DNA of 64,000 nt, taken from positions 4,874,647 to 4,938,646 of the forward strand of contig NZ_JAHSTX010000001.1 of the NCBI RefSeq assembly GCF_019145375.1. Reading direction: 5' to 3'. Below, piece after piece: positions 38,295-46,956 of the stretch (position 1 is the first letter of the stretch; each line of letters opens with the position of its first letter). The stretch is from Pseudomonas triticicola (GTDB lineage Bacteria; Pseudomonadota; Gammaproteobacteria; Pseudomonadales; Pseudomonadaceae). Both the position numbers and the translations under genes were made by a program. The notes beneath the pieces are model-generated. The model saw nothing but the letters and a program-made list of their open reading frames with translations, was not told the DNA's origin and ran no database searches.

Positions 38295-40079
38295 TTATTT
38301 CAACTCACTTTGCGGTGTCACCCGCAGCACTTCCTCCACCGTGGTCAGCCCCGCCGCAACTTTCTGCGCACCGGACAGGCGCAGGCTGCGCATGCCTTCC
38401 TTGAAGGCCTGACGCCTGATCGCGGTGAGGTCGGTATCCGGGGTGATCAGCGCTTTGAGGCTGTCGCTCAGCTGCATGATTTCGTACACGCCGGCGCGGC
38501 CGCGATAGCCGGTGTCGCGGCATTCCAGGCAACCGATCGCTCGCTGCGCATTGCTCGGCAGCGGCGCCTGCCAGGGCCGGGTCAGGGTTTGCCAGTCTTC
38601 ATCCTCGAGCGTCAGCGGCGCCTTGCAGTGCGGGCACAAGGTTCGCACCAGACGCTGAGCCATCACGCCCAATACGGTCGCTTTGATCAGGTAATGCGGC
38701 ACGCCGAGTTCGAGCAAACGGCTGATGGCGCTCGGCGCATCGTTGGTGTGCAGCGTCGATAGGACCAAGTGCCCGGTGAGCGCGGCCTGAATCGCCATTT
38801 CCGCAGTTTCCAGATCGCGGATCTCGCCGATCATGATGATATCCGGGTCCTGCCGCATCAGCGCGCGCACCCCGGCGGCGAAAGTCAGCTCAATGTTGTG
38901 CTGCACCTGCATCTGGTTGAAGGCCGGCTCGACCATTTCGATCGGGTCTTCGATGGTGCAGAGGTTGACCTCCGGCGTCGCCAGTTTTTTCAGCGTGGTG
39001 TACAGGGTGGTGGTCTTGCCCGAACCGGTCGGCCCGGTGACCAGAATGATGCCATTGGGCTGGCGGGTCATATCCTGCCAGCGGCGCAGGTCGTCGGCGC
39101 TGAAACCCAACTGGTCGAAATTCTTCAGCAGCACTTCCGGATCGAAAATCCGCATGACCATTTTTTCGCCGAACGCTGTCGGCAAGGTCGACAGCCGCAA
39201 CTCCACTTCGCCGCCGTCCGGGGTCTTGGTCTTGACCCGGCCATCCTGGGGTTTGCGCTTTTCCGCGACGTTCATGCGGCCAAGACTTTTCAGGCGGCTG
39301 ACGATCGCCATGGTCACCTGCGGCGGGAATTGATAGACGTTGTGCAGCACGCCGTCGATGCGAAAGCGCACGGTGCCGTGCTCGCGGCGCGGTTCGATGT
39401 GGATATCGCTGGCGCGCTGCTGGAAGGCGTACTGGAACAGCCAGTCGACGATGTTGACGATGTGCGCGTCGTTGGCGTCCGGCTCCTGGTCGCTGGCGCC
39501 GAGGTTGAGCAGTTGTTCGAAGTTGCCGAGGTTGCCGCCCTGGGCGTCGGCATTGCTGGCGCCGCTGACCGATTTGGCCAGCCGGAAAAACTCGACGCTG
39601 AAGCGCTGGATGTCCACCGGGTTGGCCACGACACGTTTGATCGGCAGCTTCAATACGTGGGTCAGGTCGGCTTCCCAACCGCTGACGTAGGGCTGAGCGC
39701 TGGCCACGGTGACCGAGTCGCGGTCCACGGCGACGGCGAGAATCTTGTGGCGCTGGGCGAAGGCGTAGGACATCAGCGGCGTGATCGCCGCGACATTGAT
39801 TTTCAGCGGATCAATGCGCAAGTACGGCTGACCGGCCTGTTGCGCCAGCCACAGGGTCAGGCTTTCCAGATCCAGATGTTTGCCCGGACGGCTGAGGTCG
39901 TCGAGTTGCTGGCTGGCGATGAATTCCAGCGGATGCATCTGCCCGTGAGCCGCATGGCGACGGCGGGCATTGAGCGCCTGTTCCGCCGCGTCCTGGCAGA
40001 TGAAGCCTTGGGCGACCAGTTCTCGCAACACATCGTTGAGGTCCAGCCAGCGGTCCTGAGTGACAAATTGAACGGACAT
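38295..40079 (-). CDS. GspE/PilB-type secretion ATPase
   Basis: 594-aa AAA-type ATPase related to type II secretion and type IV pilus assembly motors. A GspE N-terminal-like region (about residues 1-150) precedes the catalytic core: GPTGSGKTTTLYTTL (Walker A), MIGEIRDLETAEMA (Walker B/Asp box) and the His box DAPSAISRLLELG. A tetracysteine zinc motif (LCPHCKAPL...IGCLECRDTGYRGRAGVYE) lies near residues 490-540. The start MSVQFVTQDRWLDLNDVLRELV was chosen because the longer upstream frame is not conserved. No pilin or secretin genes lie nearby, so its assembly system is encoded elsewhere or it is an orphan. Confidence 0.88.
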   Translation of the reverse strand: MSVQFVTQDRWLDLNDVLRELVAQGFICQDAAEQALNARRRHAAHGQMHPLEFIASQQLDDLSRPGKHLDLESLTLWLAQQAGQPYLRIDPLKINVAAITPLMSYAFAQRHKILAVAVDRDSVTVASAQPYVSGWEADLTHVLKLPIKRVVANPVDIQRFSVEFFRLAKSVSGASNADAQGGNLGNFEQLLNLGASDQEPDANDAHIVNIVDWLFQYAFQQRASDIHIEPRREHGTVRFRIDGVLHNVYQFPPQVTMAIVSRLKSLGRMNVAEKRKPQDGRVKTKTPDGGEVELRLSTLPTAFGEKMVMRIFDPEVLLKNFDQLGFSADDLRRWQDMTRQPNGIILVTGPTGSGKTTTLYTTLKKLATPEVNLCTIEDPIEMVEPAFNQMQVQHNIELTFAAGVRALMRQDPDIIMIGEIRDLETAEMAIQAALTGHLVLSTLHTNDAPSAISRLLELGVPHYLIKATVLGVMAQRLVRTLCPHCKAPLTLEDEDWQTLTRPWQAPLPSNAQRAIGCLECRDTGYRGRAGVYEIMQLSDSLKALITPDTDLTAIRRQAFKEGMRSLRLSGAQKVAAGLTTVEEVLRVTPQSELK

Positions 40080-40171
40080 GCGGCTTTCCTTTTTGAGCGT
40101 CATGCGCAAAAGGATAGTCGTGGCCCCGCTGACCGTTGGGCCACTACCCGACGAAGCCGTTGCCGGATTTG

Positions 40172-40510
40172 TCAGCCGGCAGCCTGGGCGGGCGCCTGCC
40201 ACGCCGCGTCGGCGTTGTGCAGGTCCACCGCGCAGACGCTGATCAGGTTGCGCAGTTTTTCCGCGATCACTTGCGCGCGATGCCAACTCAGGCCGCTCAT
40301 GAGCAGATCGATCGACAGCAGATCGTCCTGGCGCTGGACGTTGACCTGCTCCGGGGTCAGAAACTGCAAAGCGAACAGATTCAGCACGCGCACCAGCAGA
40401 TCCGGCTCGGCCTCGGCGAGGATTTGATATTGCGCCAGGCAGTGGGCGTTGTTGACGTTCCAGACATCAGCGCGGGCGGCGGGGCTGTTTACGGCTTCAA
40501 GGTGCGGCAT
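40172..40510 (-). CDS. Small conserved hypothetical protein, ACT-like pattern
   Basis: 112 residues. The middle (PDLLVRVLNLFALQFLTPEQ, QRQDDLLSIDLLMSGLS, AQVIAEKLRNLISVCAVDL) shows an alternating beta-alpha-beta-beta-alpha-beta pattern that resembles the small ACT domains of acetolactate-synthase regulatory subunits. No ligand motif is clear. The Ala/Pro-rich C-terminus looks unstructured. It lies downstream of the divergent Lrp-type gene and before the GspE-type ATPase gene on the same strand. An ACT-like role in amino-acid sensing would fit its neighbour but is only inference. Confidence 0.65.
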   Translation of the reverse strand: MPHLEAVNSPAARADVWNVNNAHCLAQYQILAEAEPDLLVRVLNLFALQFLTPEQVNVQRQDDLLSIDLLMSGLSWHRAQVIAEKLRNLISVCAVDLHNADAAWQAPAQAAG

Positions 40511-40636
40511 GGCGAGTCTCCAAAATCACTGGAGAAATTTTTACATTCGGTGCGGGGTATTTCTTGGCTATGATCGGCGTCTGAGCGGGTTTATCGAAAG
40601 AGTTGATTCGTGAAAGCTGATCTTTGAGGATTTTTT

Positions 40637-41101
40637 ATGCACAGCGAGCTGGACGCCTACGACCGCAAGATCCTCGCCTTGCTGCAGGAAGACGCTTCAC
40701 TGTCGAGCGCGCAGATCGCCGAGCAGGTGGGCCTGTCGCAATCGCCGTGCTGGCGGCGGATTCAGCGGATGAAGGAGGAGGGCATCATTCGCGGCCAGGT
40801 GACCTTGCTGGATCGCAAGAAGATCGGCCTGAACACGCAGATCTTCGCCGAAATCAAACTCAACGCCCACGGCCGCTCGAACTTCACCGAGTTCACCGAG
40901 GCGATTCGCGGCTTTCCGGAAGTGCTGGAGTGTTATGTGCTGATGGGGGCGGTGGATTTCATGCTGCGCATTGTCGCGGCGGATATCGAGGCGTACGAGC
41001 GGTTCTTTTTCGAGAAGCTGTCGCTGGTGCCGGGGATACAGGAAGTGAATTCGATCGTGGCGCTGTCGGAGATCAAGTCCACCACCAGCCTGCCGGTCTA
41101 G
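40637..41101 (+). CDS. Lrp/AsnC family transcriptional regulator
   Basis: 154-aa regulator. The N-terminal helix-turn-helix is in LDAYDRKILALLQEDASLSSAQIAEQVGLSQSPCWRRIQRMKEEGII (residues about 4-50). The C-terminal RAM (ACT-like) ligand domain includes LNAHGRSNFTEFTEAIRGFPEVLECYVLMGAVDFMLRIVAADIEAYERF. The Gly-rich effector-binding loop (LMGAVDF) is intact. It is divergent from the ACT-like gene. The target and amino-acid effector are unknown; the family commonly responds to branched or aromatic amino acids. Confidence 0.9.
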   Translation: MHSELDAYDRKILALLQEDASLSSAQIAEQVGLSQSPCWRRIQRMKEEGIIRGQVTLLDRKKIGLNTQIFAEIKLNAHGRSNFTEFTEAIRGFPEVLECYVLMGAVDFMLRIVAADIEAYERFFFEKLSLVPGIQEVNSIVALSEIKSTTSLPV

Positions 41102-41114
41102 TGCGGATGGCCTT

Positions 41115-41215
41115 TGTGGCGAGGGGATTTATCCCCGCTGGGCTGCGCAGCAGTCCCCGCTTTTTTAAGAACGGGGCCGCTTTGCGACCCAGCGGGGATG
41201 AATCCCCTCGCCACA
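41115..41215. repeat. Type C inverted repeat (GTGGCGAGGGGAT...)
   Basis: TGTGGCGAGGGGATTTATCC at the left end is repeated in inverse at the right end as GGATGAATCCCCTCGCCACA. Inner arms CGCTGGGCTGCGCAGCAGTCCCC and complementary sequence extend the stem. It lies between the convergent Lrp gene and the CYTH/CHAD gene. A second copy is at 45482-45592, and a half copy near 55152. Confidence 0.88.
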
Positions 41216-41221
41216 GGGTCA

Positions 41222-42592
41222 TCACATGCGCAGCAGGATTTTCCAGGCGCGATTCTGGTACACCGCAATCGCCTGATGCTTGCGTGCATCGAGCAGTTCG
41301 TCGGTGATGGTCGGCTCGTTGGCCAGTTGCGCCAGTTTGTTCAGCTCACCGTACAGGCGATCCATTTCCGGGATGTCCAGCACGTTGCGCGCATGGTGCA
41401 ACCAGACCTGAATGCGTTCGATACGCGGCAGTTGTTCAGCAAGATCTTCCGGCTGCTGCTGATAGCGTTGCAGCTGCAGAGCAGTGGCTTCTTCGCCCAG
41501 CAGACGCGGCAACCAGCTGTGCAGTTGCGCGTCACCCTGACGGTTGCCACGGGTGTTGCGGTCGGCAGTCCAGGTGCGGGCCAGCAGCCAGCGTGAAGCG
41601 TTCAGCGAGAACTGGCCCCAGCGCGGGTCTTCCAGCTCTTCGAGGAACTGCTCAGGCGCGGCTTTGCGCACGTCTTCGTCTTCGATGCCGACCTGCACCA
41701 ACGGGCGCCAGTCTTCCAGCAAGGCATCGAGGGCCACGCGCAAATCGTGGGTCGACTGACGCGGCGCCGCCTGGCCGAGGCTGCTGAGCAGGGCGCGCAT
41801 TTCCGCGAGGTTCTCGACCCAGTCCTGCAGCAGACGCCAGTGGCCGTTGAAGCGATATTGTTCGGCCAGACGCTGGCTGCTGCCGAGCAGATGCCAGCTC
41901 AGCGCGGCGAAGGCGTCGTCGAGACGGGTTTCAGTGGTCAGCTGCGGCGCTGGCAGGCTCAGCGAGTAGCTGTTGGCGTCGTGCAGGCGATAACCACGCT
42001 CGGCCTTGCTGATATCGCATGGCATCAGCGCCAGGGTTTCGGCCAGTTCGGCAGCCAGTTCCAGCAGCGCCGCAGGCTCGCCTTCGCGCAGCTCCAGTTC
42101 CAGCTCGCAGATTTCTTCCTTCTGCTTGCCAACCACCACGTGACCGAGGTCCAGCGCGGCTTCGATGACCACTTTGGTCTTGCCACGGCCCCAGGCGATT
42201 TCGGCGCGCTCGCGGACGAAATCGGTGGTGAAGATCGGCTTGAGGGTTTTCTTGTCCAGCTCGGCCAGTGCCTCGGGCCAGCATTCGCCGTCGAGTTTCT
42301 TTACGTCGAGCTTGGCTTTCGGGAGTTTCCAGTCGTACTCGTTACGCTCGGACAGACCGGCGACGCTCTGGCCACGGGTCTTGAGGGTCTGAATCACTTC
42401 GTCACCGTCCTTGCGCAGGCGCAGTGCGACTTTGGCCTGGGCGAGGTCGCGCTCGGGGGTGTCGAAGTACTGGTTCATCAACTCACGGCGTTCCCAGCCA
42501 CTTTTGTTGCGTTTCTTCAGCAGCGGGTGCTCGCGCAGGGCAGCGAGGGTTTCGCGGCTGACGCGGAGTTTGATTTCAGTTTCTTTTTGCAT
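41222..42592 (-). CDS. CYTH-CHAD domain inorganic triphosphatase
   Basis: 456-aa two-domain protein. The CYTH (triphosphate tunnel) domain covers about residues 1-205, with the ExExK motif as ETEIKLRV at residues 4-11 and further tunnel Arg/Lys/Glu residues (KVALRLRKDGD, ELELELREGE). A CHAD domain rich in conserved histidines and basic residues follows (TRLDDAFAALSWHLLGSS, STHDLRVALDAL, LHHARNVLD), likely polyphosphate-binding. YgiF in E. coli is a tripolyphosphatase of this layout. The presence of ppk and ppx about 35 kb away does not indicate an operon. It is monocistronic. Confidence 0.9.
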   Translation of the reverse strand: MQKETEIKLRVSRETLAALREHPLLKKRNKSGWERRELMNQYFDTPERDLAQAKVALRLRKDGDEVIQTLKTRGQSVAGLSERNEYDWKLPKAKLDVKKLDGECWPEALAELDKKTLKPIFTTDFVRERAEIAWGRGKTKVVIEAALDLGHVVVGKQKEEICELELELREGEPAALLELAAELAETLALMPCDISKAERGYRLHDANSYSLSLPAPQLTTETRLDDAFAALSWHLLGSSQRLAEQYRFNGHWRLLQDWVENLAEMRALLSSLGQAAPRQSTHDLRVALDALLEDWRPLVQVGIEDEDVRKAAPEQFLEELEDPRWGQFSLNASRWLLARTWTADRNTRGNRQGDAQLHSWLPRLLGEEATALQLQRYQQQPEDLAEQLPRIERIQVWLHHARNVLDIPEMDRLYGELNKLAQLANEPTITDELLDARKHQAIAVYQNRAWKILLRM

Positions 42593-42748
42593 GGCCGGAA
42601 CATCCAGAATCGGGAGCGCAGCCGGGGGAATGTGTGGCTGCCAAGGCCGTGCAGTGTACAGGAGTCAAACTTCCTACGCCCTGCGGCGGTTTATTCCGCG
42701 CGCCGGATGGTTCTATAGTGGGCCTCAATCCGGGACCTGGAGTCAGTG

Positions 42749-43903
42749 ATGCCATTGCCGTCCATGCAAGACCAGTTCGCCGCGCTGATTGCCGCGCCAT
42801 CGGTCAGCTGTACCCAACCGAACCTGGATCAGTCCAACCGCGCCGTCATCGATCTGCTGGCGGGCTGGCTCGGTGACCTGGGTTTCAGCTGCGATATCCA
42901 GCAGGTCAGCCCCGGCAAATTCAATCTGCTCGCCAGTTTCGGCAGCGGCCCCGGCGGCCTGGTGCTGGCCGGGCACAGCGACACCGTGCCTTATGACGAT
43001 GCGTTGTGGCAGACCGATCCGCTGAAGCTCACCGAAGTCGACGGTCGCTGGGTCGGGCTGGGCAGTTGTGACATGAAGGGCTTCTTCGCGCTGATCATCG
43101 AAGCCGTGCGGCCGCTGCTCGATCAGCCGTTCAAGCAACCGCTGCTGATCCTCGCCACCTGCGACGAAGAAAGCTCGATGTCCGGCGCCCGCGCACTGGC
43201 CGAGGCCGGGCAACCGTTGGGCCGCGCGGCGGTGATCGGCGAGCCGACCGGGCTCAAGCCGATTCGCATGCACAAAGGCATCATGATGGAGCGCATCGAC
43301 ATCCTCGGGCAGAGCGGCCACTCGTCTGATCCGCGTCTGGGCCACAGCGCGCTTGAAGCGATGCACGATGCCATCGGCGAACTGCGTGGTTTGCGCCTGT
43401 TGTGGCAGCGCGAATTCAGCAATCCACAATTCAGCGTGCCGCAACCGACGATGAACTTCGGTTGCATTCATGGCGGCGACAATCCCAATCGCATCTGCGG
43501 CCAGTGTTCGCTGGAGTTCGACCTGCGGCCGCTGCCGGGCATGGACCCGAACCTGCTGCGCGCGGAAATCCTGCGCAAGCTCAATCCGGTGGCCGAGCGG
43601 CATAAGGTGAAGATCGATTACCGACCGCTGTTCCCGGAAGTACCGCCGTTCGAACAGTCCGAGGATGCCGAACTGGTGCGCATCGCTGAAAAGCTCACCG
43701 GCCATTGCGCCGAAGCAGTAGCGTTCGGCACCGAAGCGCCTTATCTTCAGCGCCTCGGCTGCGAAACCATCGTCCTCGGCCCCGGCGACATTGCCTGCGC
43801 GCATCAACCCGGCGAGTACCTTGAAATGTCACGTTTGCAGCCTACCGTGCATCTGATTCGGCAGTTGATTGAACATTACTGCCTGACGACAGACGAACGA
43901 TGA
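42749..43903 (+). CDS. argE: Acetylornithine deacetylase
   Basis: 384-aa M20-family metallohydrolase that releases ornithine from N-acetylornithine. Metal ligands appear in VLAGHSDTVPYDD (His-x-Asp), GSCDMKGFFALIIEA (bridging Asp), TCDEESSMSGA (Glu-Glu) and the C-terminal PGDIACAHQPGEYLE (His). Two starts are possible: GTG at 42746 and ATG at 42749. The ATG gives better spacing from GGAG (42739-42742). argA follows on the same strand after a REP doublet, and the enzymes act at two steps of the same acetylated arginine pathway. Confidence 0.92.
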   Translation: MPLPSMQDQFAALIAAPSVSCTQPNLDQSNRAVIDLLAGWLGDLGFSCDIQQVSPGKFNLLASFGSGPGGLVLAGHSDTVPYDDALWQTDPLKLTEVDGRWVGLGSCDMKGFFALIIEAVRPLLDQPFKQPLLILATCDEESSMSGARALAEAGQPLGRAAVIGEPTGLKPIRMHKGIMMERIDILGQSGHSSDPRLGHSALEAMHDAIGELRGLRLLWQREFSNPQFSVPQPTMNFGCIHGGDNPNRICGQCSLEFDLRPLPGMDPNLLRAEILRKLNPVAERHKVKIDYRPLFPEVPPFEQSEDAELVRIAEKLTGHCAEAVAFGTEAPYLQRLGCETIVLGPGDIACAHQPGEYLEMSRLQPTVHLIRQLIEHYCLTTDER

Positions 43904-43911
43904 CGGCCCTA

Positions 43912-43999
43912 TGTGGGAGCGAGCCTGCTCGCGAAAGCGTTTTGTCAGTCGCCACAGATGAACCTGATCCACCGCTTTCGCGAGCAGGCTCGCTGCCAC
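43912..43999. repeat. REP doublet (type A, opposite arrangement)
   Basis: TGTGGGAGC...GCTCGCGAAAGC, spacer, GCTTTCGCGAGC...GCTGCCACT. The right-hand copy carries a substitution in the GCTCCCAC part. It separates argE from argA. Confidence 0.88.
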
Positions 44000-44069
44000 T
44001 GGGTTAAATGTCTTGCATCAACCCGGTAAATTGCCTGCACCACAACCCGTATTCATGAGGAGAGCGCGC

Positions 44070-44096
44070 GTGTCGCCAAGCCTGTTCCGACGATAA
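44070..44096 (+). CDS. Possible 8-codon leader peptide upstream of argA
   Basis: GTG at 44070 is preceded by a strong GAGGAG site (44057-44062, 7-base spacing) and opens an ORF encoding (M)SPSLFRR, ending with tandem CGA-CGA arginine codons and TAA. An ATG at 44055 in the same frame would give 13 codons with five arginines. The ORF ends 69 bases before argA. The intervening sequence has a T-rich stretch and only short complementary pairs (e.g. CAGCC 44101-44105 with GGCTG 44138-44142). The layout recalls arginine-responsive leader peptides, but no clear terminator hairpin is seen. Confidence 0.4.
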   Translation: MSPSLFRR

Positions 44097-44165
44097 CCAT
44101 CAGCCCGCTGTGCGTTTTTCGTTTCGCCCCTTTTTTCGGCTGCTCTTTATTACAGGCCCAGGTTC

Positions 44166-45467
44166 ATGCCCGAATACGTCAATTGGCTTCGCCACGCGTC
44201 TCCATACATCAATGCCCACCGCGATTGCACCTTCGTCGTCATGCTGCCCGGCGACGGCGTCGAGCATCCGAATTTCGGCAACATCGTCCACGACCTGGTC
44301 CTGTTGCACAGCCTCGGCGTGCGTCTGGTGCTGGTGCACGGCTCGCGCCCACAGATCGAAACCCGCCTCGCCGCTCGTGGCCTGACCCCGCATTACCATC
44401 ACGGCATGCGCATCACCGATGCCGCGACCCTGGAATGTGTGATCGACGCGGTCGGCCAGTTGCGCATCGCTATCGAAGCGCGCCTGTCGATGGACATGGC
44501 CTCGTCGCCGATGCAGGGCTCGCGCCTGCGCGTGGCCAGCGGCAACCTCGTCACCGCTCGGCCGATCGGTGTGCTGGAAGGTGTCGACTATCACCACACC
44601 GGTGAAGTGCGTCGGGTTGACCGTAAGGGCATCAATCGCCTGCTCGATGAACGCTCGATCGTATTGCTGTCGCCGCTGGGCTATTCGCCGACCGGCGAAA
44701 TCTTCAACCTTGCCTGCGAAGACGTCGCCACCCGCGCCGCGATTGATCTGGGCGCGGACAAGCTGCTGTTGTTCGGCGCCGAGCTCGGCCTGATCGACGA
44801 GAACGGCAAACTGGTGCGCGAACTGCGCCCGCAACAAGTGCCGGCACATTTGCAGCGCCTCGGCATGAGCAATTACCAAGCGGAGTTGCTCGATGCCGCC
44901 GCCGAAGCCTGCCGTGGCGGCGTGGCGCGCAGTCATATCGTCAGTTACGCCGAAGACGGCGCGCTGCTGACCGAGCTGTTCACCCGTGACGGTGGCGGTA
45001 CGCTGGTGGCGCAGGAGCAGTTCGAACTGGTGCGCGAAGCAGCGATTGAAGACGTCGGCGGTTTGCTCGACCTGATCAGTCCGCTGGAAGAGCAGGGCAT
45101 TCTGGTGCGCCGCTCGCGGGAAGTGCTGGAGCGCGAGATCGAGCAGTTCAGCGTGGTCGAGCGCGAAGGCATGATCATCGCCTGTGCGGCGCTGTATCAG
45201 ATTGCCGACTCCGATGCTGGTGAACTGGCGTGTCTGGCGGTGAATCCGGAATACCGCCATGGCGGACGCGGCGACGAATTGCTCGAACGCATTGAAACCC
45301 GCGCGCGGGCGCAGGGTTTGAAAACCCTGTTCGTACTCACCACGCGCACCGCGCACTGGTTCCGCGAGCGCGGATTCGAGCCGAGCAGCGTCGAACGCCT
45401 GCCAGCGGCACGGGCGTCGCTGTACAACTATCAGCGTAATTCGAAGATCTTCGAAAAGACCCTCTGA
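44166..45467 (+). CDS. argA: N-acetylglutamate synthase
   Basis: 433-aa first enzyme of arginine synthesis, with an N-terminal amino-acid-kinase-like domain (about residues 1-280) that binds the feedback inhibitor arginine, and a C-terminal GNAT domain (about 290-433) that transfers acetyl from acetyl-CoA. Conserved stretches: VVMLPGDGVEHPNFGNIVHDLVLLHSLGVRLVLVHGSRPQIE in the first domain, and LAVNPEYRHGGRGDELLERIE (acetyl-CoA loop) in the second. The start MPEYVNWLRHASPYINAHRD matches Pseudomonas ArgA. Feedback inhibition by arginine is known for the family; an upstream Arg-ending mini-ORF hints at additional control. Confidence 0.95.
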   Translation: MPEYVNWLRHASPYINAHRDCTFVVMLPGDGVEHPNFGNIVHDLVLLHSLGVRLVLVHGSRPQIETRLAARGLTPHYHHGMRITDAATLECVIDAVGQLRIAIEARLSMDMASSPMQGSRLRVASGNLVTARPIGVLEGVDYHHTGEVRRVDRKGINRLLDERSIVLLSPLGYSPTGEIFNLACEDVATRAAIDLGADKLLLFGAELGLIDENGKLVRELRPQQVPAHLQRLGMSNYQAELLDAAAEACRGGVARSHIVSYAEDGALLTELFTRDGGGTLVAQEQFELVREAAIEDVGGLLDLISPLEEQGILVRRSREVLEREIEQFSVVEREGMIIACAALYQIADSDAGELACLAVNPEYRHGGRGDELLERIETRARAQGLKTLFVLTTRTAHWFRERGFEPSSVERLPAARASLYNYQRNSKIFEKTL

Positions 45468-45481
45468 ACAACAGCGAGGTC

Positions 45482-45592
45482 TGTGGCGAGGGGATTCATC
45501 CCCGTTGGACTGCGCAGCAGTCCCCTTGCGTTTCCAAGTGAAAACATAGGGGGCCGCTACGCGACCCAACGGGGATGAATCCCCTCGCCACA
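45482..45592. repeat. Type C inverted repeat, second copy
   Basis: TGTGGCGAGGGGATTCATCC and its inverse GGATGAATCCCCTCGCCACA mark the ends. Inner arms resemble those at 41115-41215. It lies between the convergent argA and tauA genes. Confidence 0.88.
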
Positions 45593-45602
45593 GGTTCTGC
45601 AT

Positions 45603-46589
45603 TCAGTCAGTGATGAATTTGGCGCTGACGTACGGCGAATAATCCGCCAGCACCGTCTCGACCTTGCCCTGTTCCTTCAAGAACTTCGCCGTTTCGGCAA
45701 TGGCCTTAGCGGTGCCGCCGTCCAGCAGCGCCGTGGTTTGCTGCGCCTTGGCATCCGGGAACGCCGAACCGGCCAGCAGATCCGGCACGTCCGTCGCGTT
45801 GGCACCGGTCAATTTGGCGATTTTCTGCACAGGCACCGAGTCGGCCGTCCAGCTGTCTTTGTGCGCGGCGTAGTCAGCGAACGAGTCCAGGGTGACCTTG
45901 GCAAACCTGGCCACGACCTCGGGATGCTTCTCGGCAAAGTCCTTGCGCGCCACCCAGACTTCGAAAGTCGGCGCACCCCACTGGCCGACCTGGGCGGCGT
46001 CGGTCAGGGTCTTGCCGGTCTTGCGGATCTCGCCCAGCGCCGGCGACCAGACAAAGGCCCCGTCAATGTCGCCACGCTTCCACGCGGCGGCGATTTCCGC
46101 CGGTTGCAGGTTGACCACTTTGACTTGCGAGGTATTCAGGCCCCAGTGCTTCAGCGCCCCAAGCAGACTGTAGTGCGAGGTGGACACGAACGGTGTGGCG
46201 ATGGTTTTACCGATCAGGTCCTGCGGTTTGTCGATGCCGCTGCCGTTGCGCACCACCAATGCTTCGGCGGCATTGATCTGTGCCGAAACGATGAACGCCA
46301 CGATCGGCAGATTGCGTGAAGCAGCTGCTGCCAGGGGACTTGAGCCAAGGTTGCCTATCTGTACGTCGCCAGAAGCAATGGCAGTGACGACTTCCGGGCC
46401 GCTGTTGAAACGACGCCAGTCGATCTTCTCGCCGATGGTTTTTTCATAGACACCATCGGCCTGCGGCACTTTGCTCGGATCGATCCCGGTCTGGTAGCCG
46501 ACCGTCAGACCGGCGGCATGTGCGGAAAAAGAAAACAGTGCCGACACACAAACTGTAACAAATTGACTTGATAGTGCGCGTTTCGCCAT
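45603..46589 (-). CDS. tauA: Taurine ABC transporter periplasmic binding protein (orphan)
   Basis: 328-aa binding protein very close to TauA. The signal peptide is about 25 residues (ending FSAHA), then GLTVGYQTGIDPSKVPQADGVYEKT. Core sequence VTAIASGDVQIGNLGSSPLA, STSHYSLLGALKHWG, WKRGDIDGAFVWSPAL, VGQWGAPTFEVWVARKDFAEKHPEVV and KFLKEQGKVETVLADYSPYV all match TauA. No tauB, tauC or tauD follows; the gene stands alone. It probably supplies taurine or related sulfonates to a transporter encoded elsewhere. It is convergent with argA and divergent from the porin gene. Confidence 0.9.
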   Translation of the reverse strand: MAKRALSSQFVTVCVSALFSFSAHAAGLTVGYQTGIDPSKVPQADGVYEKTIGEKIDWRRFNSGPEVVTAIASGDVQIGNLGSSPLAAAASRNLPIVAFIVSAQINAAEALVVRNGSGIDKPQDLIGKTIATPFVSTSHYSLLGALKHWGLNTSQVKVVNLQPAEIAAAWKRGDIDGAFVWSPALGEIRKTGKTLTDAAQVGQWGAPTFEVWVARKDFAEKHPEVVARFAKVTLDSFADYAAHKDSWTADSVPVQKIAKLTGANATDVPDLLAGSAFPDAKAQQTTALLDGGTAKAIAETAKFLKEQGKVETVLADYSPYVSAKFITD

Positions 46590-46956
46590 GATGCGTCGCC
46601 TTTTCGATGGGATTTGCCGTGTTGGGAGTACGGCAAAGCTAATCGATCTAAAAAAAGGTCAGCAAATACCATTTAGGAATGAGCTTAGGCGCCGATACGC
46701 TGTTTCCCGGCGCGGATGGCCATTAATGGGCCATATGCCTGAATGGCATGAAAAAGGACGAATAAATTCTTTTTGGGATTATCAGGAAGTCTTTACGCTG
46801 CAGGGACCCAATCACTCGCGATTAGACGATGGTCGTAGACATACAAGGTTACGATTGACTTGGCAGTCACGGTCTGGCGCTAATCGCGAATCTTAGGATT
46901 CAGGGCAAATCGACCCCGAACCAGGAACACAAGAATTAGAACGAGAGGAGCGATAC
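46590..46956. other. AT-rich intergenic region between tauA and the porin gene
   Basis: 367 bp with base composition well below that of the genes. It must hold the divergent promoters of tauA and the OprD-family porin. I see no convincing gene; a 102-codon frame at 46588-46896 has no recognisable family and unusual composition. No confident promoter or operator is called. Confidence 0.5.

Noticed and set aside
46588..46896. 102-codon plus-strand frame in the tauA-porin gap
   Set aside because: AT-rich, no ribosome-binding site of note, no recognisable family, and it overlaps the start of tauA and the region needed for divergent promoters.
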